The notes beneath the pieces are model-generated. The model made no database searches, was not told where the DNA came from, and saw only the letters and a program-made list of their open reading frames with translations. A stretch of DNA of 64,000 nt, taken from positions 1,965,001 through 2,029,000 of the forward strand of contig WUJK01000001.1 in the NCBI GenBank assembly GCA_011317545.1, given 5' to 3'. Each line of letters opens with the position of its first letter. Positions within the stretch are counted from its first letter, which is position 1. Both the position numbers and the translations under genes were made by a program. The stretch comes from Coniella vitis. Taxonomy: Eukaryota; Ascomycota; Sordariomycetes; Diaporthales; Schizoparmaceae. Positions 56,829 through 64,000 of the stretch are shown here, in pieces.

Positions 56829-58044
56829 TTAAAAGGGGATGTTGGGGGTGGGCTGGGCGCCCAGCATCTCCTGCTGCTCCTGGAGCTCTTCGCCACCTGT
56901 CTCAATGGAGATACCCAGACCGAGTCGTGCAGATTGCTAGAATCGAAATCAATCAGCAAGGTTGTCTTAACATTGTACCTCAAACACACCCCAGACTTAC
57001 AGTAGCGTGGTCGACATCAGCACCAATCGTCATCATGACAGGGCCGGCAACGCGCTTCTCCAACAAGCAGCCCAAGCGGCCCTTGGAGTCGAGCTGTGCA
57101 CGGAAGGTAGACATGCGGAAGTCGTACTTGGCTCCAAAGGTCGTCACGCCCTCCTTGGTCAGAGGACCTCCCATCATGCCACCAGGGCCAGGGGCCAGCG
57201 ACAAGGTCATGTCCACACCAGCCTGCACCTTGTCGGACAGCTTCTTCCAGTAGGTCGTGTTGATACCGCCGTTGGCAGAGATTTGAGCCGTTGCCAGCCA
57301 GTCCTCAGCCCTGTACTTGCCACAGTAGGCCAGCGCCGCATCTGGGGGCTGGCTAAGGGCCTGACGCTGCCACATGGCCTCGAGGCCGAGAGCGAGCCGG
57401 GGGGTAACAGCCTGCATATACTGTCCAACAAAGATACCCGTCACGCCGCCCTCAAGGTAGGATGGGTTGAGGGCCTTGACGTTGAGGGTGAAATCGTTGC
57501 CCGTGTATTCGGACTCGAGTTGCGCCATGTCCTGGCCGCCGGTGCCGACTTGGAATTGCGTCTTGGAGACGAGAGAGGGCGACCATCGCCAGTTAGCGCG
57601 GGTGGACAACTGTCCGTCGTTGTCGATGTTGCCTTGCAGAAAGACCTGTCATTTCCACGTCAGCTTTTTTTACTTTGTATCATTCCACAATAGGTTATAA
57701 TCCAGCATATTCTTTCGCGCACGAGCCAAACCCACCTTGTTAGTACCGTAGAGAGCTGCAAAAGTGTAAGGGTTGGAGCGCTCGCCCAGCGCAAAAGCAT
57801 GCGAAACTTGGAACAGAGGGTTCAAGCTGAAGGCCTTGGTCAAGTCGGCACGCAGGCCGGTGAACATGTAGTTGTTGAGCAGCACATCTCGCTGAACCTC
57901 CTTGGCCAAGTTCTCGACGGTACCAGGGTTGGACAGGCCCAGCTTTGCGCGGCGCTCCTGGAACGAGGTGGCGGCGTCCGAAACGGCCCGGGCTATGGGA
58001 TTGTTGCCCACAAAGGCGAGCGGGTGGCTGGATACGGAAGCCAT
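56829..58044 (-). CDS. TOM40: TOM40, mitochondrial outer-membrane import channel
   Basis: Three exons on the minus strand, 58044-57736, 57645-57001 and 56936-56829, encode 353 residues, the normal size. Tom40 is the 19-strand beta-barrel through which nearly all precursors cross the outer membrane. Diagnostic stretches are NPGTVENLAKEVQRDVLLN, FTGLRADLTKAFSLNP, VSHAFALGE, NLNVK-type strands such as FTLNVKALNPSYLEGG, and the loop LAPGPGGMMGGPL. The last strand RLGLGISIE fits the beta-signal (polar-x-Gly-x-x-hydrophobic-x-hydrophobic) recognised by the SAM complex. The tail GAQPTPNIPF is usual. The last intron (56937-57000, 64 nt) falls between ATV-type coding and QSARLG. Confidence 0.96.
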
Positions 58045-59572
58045 TGTCGCGTCGGCAATAGGTTATGGGCGAGAGAAGGATGGGAGCGAGGTTGCCGTTA
58101 CAGATGGGTCGAGGCTGACGACGTCACAAAGAGATGAGAGTCGCGTAATAAAGAAGAGTATGGCAGGCCGTGAACAGGCAAGCCGAGGAAGAAAACCGGC
58201 CGAGCGCGAGGTTGGAGGAGTGTTGGTCTAGGTGCGGTCCAGCAAAGGAAGACTCCAGACGAACGGGCTGGCCTCTGTGGTTGGTTCGATTGTGGGGTGG
58301 GGTTGGGTTGGATCTGGGCGGTGGTGAGGCTGAAGTGGTTTTGGATCTCAACAGTCGCTGTCATGCACCACGACCAAAATTTTGAGGGCAGCTTTCTCAC
58401 TTGGTCTCTGACGACAGGGCAGCAGGGGGGTCGAAGTGTAGTCAGCCTGGCCCGTGCATTCTGGAAGTAGCCCGCCTGCACATTTGGCATGACGCAGTAC
58501 TTTTTCGGGCAAGTGGGGGCCCAAGCTCTGGTTTGTATGGGACATGTGCAAGGGAACAGCAAGGGCGCCCGTTATAAAACCTGTGAAACGCGCCTTTTGC
58601 TCACCAAATCAAATTTTTGTCGTGGAACTATATAATCATAAACTAGTTCTTACCAGATCTCTCATAGCATACCATACCGAAGTTGCCGATGTGATGGCTC
58701 GCGTGAGGTGCTGTGTTGTCCCTCGGTACTTCGAAGTACACACATAATAGAAGGGCATTGCGTCTGCTTCTTTGACCAATCAGCAAAGGTTATGACTGGC
58801 CCCGCCTGTTAGTGCCACCCCCTCCCCTGCCTGCTGGCCTATGGCCATGTGCTGAGAGAGAAGGCACGCCCCGGTCCAGAACCCCAGATCCAAGATCCAA
58901 GAACCGGGACACTGTACAGCTCGAACCCGAAACGCCGTCCGCCCGCCGTCCCAATCTGGAACCTGCCATCTTACCGGCAGCAGCAACCTCCCTTCTCTAC
59001 CTAAACTTCTGCTCAGCCATTGCCCAAGTAATTCTTCACCAGTGTGCTGTGCCTTGCAACAAAGGGTGGCACGGGGAACAAATCATCGCTCATAGGAGGC
59101 AACAGAGTCTCTGCTTGGCTGCCTTGTGACTGCCAAACCTCGCCTCAAGTCACTGTGCAACTCAGACTCTGCCATCCCCAGCACACTTGACGATACCTTC
59201 ACTGACGAGGCACTCACCTATAACTCGTTCCTGGCATTCATACAGCACCTCATCCACTCATATCGACTCCCAGCGCCTATCAGTGACTCAGTCAGGCATC
59301 TGCGATCACTCAACGGCAGCCTAACAAAGATTGCGTCGAGGCTCTCTCCAAAGGACGTACTGCGCAGTGGAGAATCCTACAGATCAGCGATTCACAGTAG
59401 AGGCATTCTTAGTGTGTCGTTGTCACATCTACAACATGGACACGCTTCTGTGAGTGTTACTGATGCTTCTTTGCCATATTGTTCACCAGAAGCGTCTGCT
59501 CACATTCGCTTTCTCCTCCTTCACGTATAATCCCGTCTCAAACCCAAATCACCAGTTATTCAAGTACAAAAA
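58045..59572. promoter_or_regulatory. Divergent promoter region, TOM40 and PFK26
   Basis: 1.5 kb containing no supported gene. The TOM40 side is G/T-rich on the plus strand (CT-rich on the sense strand). Open frames at 58812-59129 and 59126-59530 lack domain similarity and coding bias. Confidence 0.5.
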
Positions 59573-61621
59573 ATGGCAGAAACAACCAAAAACACCCCCC
59601 GCCCTGAGCTTGGGGACGACTTTGGGCCTCAAGATGCTAATACCGCTGCTAGAACCGCCGAAATTGCGGCCAACGCGCCTCGCTACCGCCGCAAGAGCTC
59701 GACTTTCATTGACGCCATCCACGATGTCTCTGACGACCAGAACCTCGCTCCTGCCCAACTCTACAGCACCATGTCTGGACGCCTGTTCCACTCGGGTAGA
59801 ATCGCGATTGTCATGGTTGGCCTGCCAGCACGTGGAAAGACGTGAGTTCCGGACTGCTCAATCCGGGGTGGAATGGACAAGCTGACACGAACTTAGGCAC
59901 ATTTGCGTCTCAATGGCACGGTACCTGTCCTGGTAAGTATTCCTAGTGGCTAACGACCGCGTCTTACCAACCGTGCTAATTACACGTTCAGGCTTGGTGT
60001 CAAGACCCGGATCTTCCATCTTGGAGACTACCGTCGGGCCACGGTTGGGCCTGGTGAGACCATACCTGAGGACTATTTTTTCCCTAATGCCTCTCCAGCA
60101 TCCGTCATGCTTCGACAAAAAATCCTCAAAAAATGTCGCGAAGATATCTATGCCTGGTTGAACCACGAGAATGGCCAGGTTGCCATTTATGATGCCGTCA
60201 ACCCTACCGCCGCCGGCCGCCGGGCACTTGCCAAGGAATTTGCCAAGCACGACGTCCAGGTGAGTACGGTCTGCTGAATCCCGCTATAAGCTTTGGCTAA
60301 CTGGATTTTTTTCCACATCAGACTCTCTTCCTTGAATCCTTTGTCGATGATGAGAAGATTCTTAGAGAAAATGCCAGAAATGTCAAGATCTCCTCTCCGG
60401 ATGTAAGTTCGAATCGGACTCGAAGCTTGCGTTGAGCCGACTTATTGACATTCGCAAATCCAGTTCCACGGCATGGATCCAGATGAAGCCGCCAAGCTCT
60501 ATCTTCGTCGCATTGAGATGAAGATACCAGTCTTTGAAACGATGAATGAGGACGAGCTGAATTACGTCAAGATGATCAATGCTGGTCGGGCCTTCTTCTA
60601 TAACAATCTCAGCTTCAATGTAAGCGTCCTGTACTTCCATTGAACCTTGGTCCATGCTCTTCTAACAATGCTACTTCTCACCAGTATCTTTCTCATCGCA
60701 TCGTCTTTTACCTCACCAACCTACATATCAAATCCAGGACTACCTTTTTCGTCAGGGCTGGCAGTGCCGAGGAAGAGTCGTACCGTAGCGATGCGGATCT
60801 CTCCGAGGCAGGCAAAGCCTACTCCATCAAGATGACAGAGACCCTTCTGAAACACCGTGAGCAGGAGAGAAGATCTGCTGTAGAGGCTGGTGGTCCAGAC
60901 ATTCCTCTCAGACCTCTAACTGTGTGGACTTCGACCCGCCTGCGGACTGTGCAGACAGCCATACCTCTACAAGAACAGGGCTACAAGGTACGGCAACGCT
61001 CTCAGATGAGTGCTCTCAATCCAGGTGTTTGCGAGAAGCTCTCAGAGAGAGCCATTCGGGCCTTGTATCCAGATGAGGTTGAGAAGCATGAACTGGACCC
61101 GTATCATCACCGATACCCCCGTGCCGAGGTAAGTCTAAGTATCCAGTATAATGTTGTACGAAACACCATCTAACCCTTTGGCTTTCTTTCAGTCTTACCA
61201 CGATCTTGCTGTCCGATTGGAACCTATCATTCTCGAACTCGAGCGTGAACAGAATGACTTGCTGATCATTGCGCACGAATCGGTACTACGGGTCCTGTAC
61301 TCGTACTTGATGCATTGTAGCACCATGGACATCCCAAAGCTCAAATTCCCTCGGGACGAAATCATCGAAATCATTCCGGCTGCATACCAGAACGAGGCGA
61401 AGCGCATCCACATTCCCGGCCTCGACCCAAAGATGATTCCTGGTTCGCCTGAGGATATCCGCATACCCGTTCTTTCAATCCCTCCCAGTGGGCAGTTGAG
61501 TCCCATTCCTGGTATGATGACGCCTGCTGAGGGTGCTGCTGGTAGTGAGCAGCGACCACCAGAGAGGGTGATTAACATGGCTGCAGAGCTGGTCAAGGAC
61601 AAGGTGGCGGATGAGGATTAA
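59573..61621 (+). CDS. PFK26: 6-phosphofructo-2-kinase with inactive bisphosphatase domain
   Basis: Seven exons: 59573-59841, 59897-59932, 59992-60259, 60322-60402, 60464-60619, 60685-61128, 61193-61621; 560 residues. The kinase half makes fructose-2,6-bisphosphate, the activator of phosphofructokinase-1. It shows a Walker A motif (GLPARGKT, split by intron 1), RIFHLGDYRR and AIYDAVNPTAAGRRAL. The C-terminal half has the histidine-phosphatase fold: GVCEKLS, VWTSTRLRTVQTA and LLIIAHESVLRVL are conserved. The active-site box reads VRAGSAEEE where bisphosphatases have RHGE, so the phosphorylated His is Ala and the next acid is Ser. This predicts a kinase-only enzyme, as in yeast Pfk26, where that His is also lost. 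A 36-nt microexon (59897-59932) encodes HICVSMARYLSW with the flanking bases. Confidence 0.95.
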
Positions 61622-62102
61622 GGGTCTGTGGTTAGGGCCATTAGCCACCTGGAAGTTGTAGCTGGAAACAATAGGAAAAAATGAGAGCGTGTGTATGCCT
61701 TAGTCGACTCTGTTACTTGTGTGAATGAGCATTGTGCTCTTAGCCAGCATTATGAAAGCCAACCCTTAGGCGGGCTTGTTAGCAATGTGTTAGGCATGGT
61801 CATGTCTCAGTATGACAAGCTACATATATAGGAACATGCACAGATAAAAGACTGAAGCGACGAATGAATCACTGAGCTATGGTTTTCTGTTTTTTCTCTC
61901 TTTTTTCTTTCAACACAATTATACATTCGAGAACATGTGATATTATCCTCAGTGACAAGAACTTGTTAGCGGATAAAATAACAGAGTTGGCAGCCATATA
62001 GTAAAATGAAGACTCTATGCAAAGCAAGCAAATGAAAATCAAAAAGAGCAGATACCAGCTAATATCCGGATGAATGCAAAAATGTGGCATTGCCAGGAGC
62101 AA
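61622..62102. other. 3' flank of PFK26
   Basis: A/T-rich DNA with no feature before the tRNA. Confidence 0.5.
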
Positions 62103-62190
62103 AAGGTCGTGCTGAGAATCGAACTCAGATTATTGGAAGGATTTGCGTGGAAATCAGAATCCAATGTGATAACCATTACACTACACAACC
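62103..62190 (-). tRNA. tRNA-Gln (CTG anticodon), intron-containing
   Basis: Minus strand. The acceptor arms GGTTGTG and CACGACC pair (one G-T). The D arm is GTG TAATGGTTAT CAC. The anticodon stem TTGGA/TCCAA encloses loop TTCTGA with CTG at 34-36, then an intron of about 15 nt after position 37. The T arm is CTGAG TTCGATT CTCAG. The discriminator is T. The pattern closely follows fungal tRNA-Gln. A reading with anticodon TCT (Arg) would need a shifted stem and fits the D-arm spacing less well. Confidence 0.85.
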
Positions 62191-63074
62191 ACTTAGAAGT
62201 TGCTACTTGTATCAAGTTGAAATGTGCTCAAAATATGTACTTTATATACTTTGATGTGTCTTGACTCGTGCTGGCAGCATGGCTGGGTCCATCAATTCAC
62301 GGATTTCGTTTTGGTTGGAGGTGGATTTCTTCACACATTCGAAAGTGGGAAATGGTGCAAAAAGTTGTGGGCTCAATTGATTGGCAAGGATCAAAGCGAT
62401 CCTCTTGTCTGCTACAGCTCATAATCTTTGTATGATTTATGTTCATGATTATTGATGGGCTTTTTCTTCGCAGGTGCTTGCAGTATCATTCATCGTAATG
62501 CATGTGTCCGCTGCACAGGCGAAAGAGAAAAACCTTCTCCCTGGCATGCTGTCCCTTGTCCTTGAGTGTTTGACTCGATACTGATGCTGGGGCAGCGGAA
62601 ATTCTTTTCTTTCTTCTCCAGCCTTTTCTTCACTTGTGGAACTCTTCAGCCTTTTTTTCCTTCTCTCTTCTTTCAACACACCTCTTGCTCCTGAATATGT
62701 CTTGACTTGCCTATACGAGAAATCATTTCATGGTTCATTATTTCAACCCATTATTGGCACAAACCGCCGGTCTTTGTTTGCATCATTATTCGGCTACACA
62801 CGATGACAAGATCTGCGGTGATGGATCAATGGCTGCCTTGCTGTCGCTGTGCATGACTGCCTTGCAGCCCCGCAGATGCGTCATGCAAACGGATTCCGGT
62901 GCTTTGTGGCAACGAAAGTCAATAGTGGTCTGAAGGGACTCGATGCGTCGTCTAATGGACGGTGTATTGCAACAAGAGTTTACAAAGGAGGGCGTGGTAC
63001 AGAACCCCTTTCGCATCGAGGTATATAAGGGTTCAGAACACGACAATTTGCAATGACACGAACCGCCCTGTCTA
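62191..63074. other. Intergenic DNA between the two tRNA genes
   Basis: T-rich tracts near 62610-62680. No coding sequence or repeat was recognised. Confidence 0.5.
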
Positions 63075-63156
63075 GCGTCGATGGGGTAAGGGTAACCTTA
63101 GAGATTCCCAACTGTTGGAACTTCTCTAGCTCCGGGTTCGAGTCCCGGTCGACGCA
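63075..63156 (+). tRNA. tRNA-Gly (CCC anticodon), intron-containing
   Basis: The acceptor stem is GCGTCGA/TCGACGC (7 bp, perfect). The D arm is GGGT AAGGGTA ACCT. The anticodon stem AGAGA/TCTCT has loop TTCCCA..T, giving CCC at 34-36, and an intron of about 11 nt (ACTGTTGGAAC) after position 37. The T arm is CCGGG TTCGAGT CCCGG, and the discriminator is A. The isotype follows from the anticodon only. Confidence 0.8.
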
Positions 63157-63581
63157 CGTAAAGTGAGATACGTCGAGCTCTAGGGTGATTTTTGCTCGCT
63201 TTATCCATGGTGATGGATTGCTTTTGCGATTTTTGTCGTGTTGTTTTGAGATGTTTTTGTTTTTGATTTTGTTGCGGTGAGTCGTGCCGGTCTCTTGGTT
63301 GACATGCACTGTTTCTTTTGATCTGAAACGGCGCGGGCAGTCAGCCTCGTGAGAGGCGCGCGCGCGGGCGGGATATGTATGAATGAAGCTGCAGGCTACG
63401 GATGGACGAAGGCTCCATTGGTGGTAGACGGGCACATGTAGTGCTGTACATGATGTGAGTGACACTCACGTATTTTCCTGATACATACAGGGAGCAAGTC
63501 TCCGTCTTCTGTGAGCAGCTGGCTCGTTCCCACCGAGGCTTGGTTTCGTTCCTGGGCCATGCCACCGCTTCTTTTCAGTCC
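63157..63581. other. Spacer before the second HET gene
   Basis: Contains the tRNA terminator region and a (GC)n-like run GCGCGCGCGCGGGCGGG near 63356. No coding support. Confidence 0.5.
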
Positions 63582-64000
63582 ATGATGCTGCTTATGAATA
63601 CTGCGAGCTATGAGGTCGAGGAACATGTCGGCGAGCCGCCACCATACGCCATCTTGTCCCATACATGGGACAAGGACGAAGTCCTGTTGCAGGAATTGCG
63701 CGAGGACATAACGAAAGTAGCATCGAAAGTGGGCTTCAACAAGATCTACAAGAGCTGCCAGCAGGCCAAACGCGACGGTCTTGACTGGATCTGGATCGAC
63801 ACATGCTGCATTGACAAGTCGAACTCGGTCCACCTGTCAGAGGCAATCAACTCCATGTTTGATTGGTACCGGCGCTCGGCCGTTTGCTACGTTCATCTCT
63901 CTGACGCCCACGGAACGCAGCCCGTCTCCAAGCATGATAGCGATGATGAACCGTCCGCGAAGAGCAGCGACACGGTGCCGCGGTGGTACTCGCGCGGTTG
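63582..64000 (+). CDS. HET-domain protein, 3'-truncated by the window
   Basis: From the ATG at 63582 the frame is open to the window end (about 139 codons). The sequence is a standard HET N-terminus: MMLLMNTASYEVEEHVG, PPYAILSHTWDKDEVLLQEL, then KSCQQAKRDGLDWIWIDTCC with IDKSNSVHLSEAINSMF and WYRRSAVCYVHLSD. It belongs to the subgroup that opens with M-R/M-L-L-N-T and is distinct from the 32064-33734 gene (only the domain blocks are shared). Function is as for the family: strain recognition or cell death, unproven. It lies about 425 bases after tRNA-Gly. Confidence 0.85.
   Translation, partial: MMLLMNTASYEVEEHVGEPPPYAILSHTWDKDEVLLQELREDITKVASKVGFNKIYKSCQQAKRDGLDWIWIDTCCIDKSNSVHLSEAINSMFDWYRRSAVCYVHLSDAHGTQPVSKHDSDDEPSAKSSDTVPRWYSRG

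Noticed and set aside
59126..59530. 134-codon frame before PFK26
   Set aside because: Lies in the promoter/leader region, with no domain or codon bias.

Overview
The window is ordinary nuclear chromosome of a filamentous ascomycete. The evidence is the dense, mostly intron-containing genes (introns about 50-250 nt with GTRAGT-type donors and YAG acceptors), CT-rich leaders, and a gene set with clear fungal forms: SSD1/GUL-1, 161-residue tropomyosin, BIG1, NADP-glutamate dehydrogenase, HET-domain genes and an Fps1/YFL054C-like channel. Family resemblances and the style of the intergenic DNA suggest Sordariomycetes, possibly Hypocreales; that placement is inference.

Layout, left to right. 1-1354 (+): unrecognised protein cut by the window edge. 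2100-3490 (-): mitochondrial glycine-rich RRM protein. 3955-5052 (+): GET4. 5205-6133 (-): uncharacterised protein. 7083-10495 (+): DNA polymerase delta catalytic subunit. 10496-13580: long spacer. 13581-15170 (+): NADP-glutamate dehydrogenase. 15918-16404 (-): remnant of a possible small secreted cysteine-rich gene. 18336-22710 (-): SSD1. 22711-26080: 3.4 kb spacer. 26081-27837 (+): GLE1. 28404-29275 (-): TLG1 SNARE. 29965-30824 (+): ER cyclophilin. 31189-31566 (+): small single-span membrane protein. 32064-33734 (-): HET-domain protein. 34871-35503 (+): TRM112. 36488-37634 (-): BIG1. 38278-39048 (+): RRP17. 39404-40585 (-): tropomyosin. 41513-42904 (+): uncharacterised KTP-motif protein. 44472-48483 (-): SET1. 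48484-51821: 3.3 kb spacer. 51822-54025 (+): aquaglyceroporin-like channel. 54398-55393 (-): glyoxalase-like protein. 56829-58044 (-): TOM40. 59573-61621 (+): 6-phosphofructo-2-kinase with a dead phosphatase half. 62103-62190 (-): tRNA-Gln. 63075-63156 (+): tRNA-Gly. 63582-64000 (+): start of a second HET-domain gene.

Most genes are unrelated housekeeping functions (replication, chromatin, mRNA export, protein import, ER and endosome traffic, translation, nitrogen and sugar metabolism). I see no biosynthetic cluster, transposon, CRISPR array or operon-like system. The accessory content is the two HET-domain genes and the broken secreted-protein locus. The most notable non-coding signal is a 9-mer, TACTATGTA (either strand), present at least 13 times in the 64 kb and only between genes, alongside TACCTAGGTA-type palindromes. 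Three proteins have altered key residues: Asp replaces a zinc-ligand Cys in the polymerase CysA motif, Ala replaces the catalytic His in the phosphofructokinase-2 phosphatase half, and the RNB acidic cluster is lost in SSD1. Exon boundaries were assigned by eye from splice signals and reading-frame continuity.
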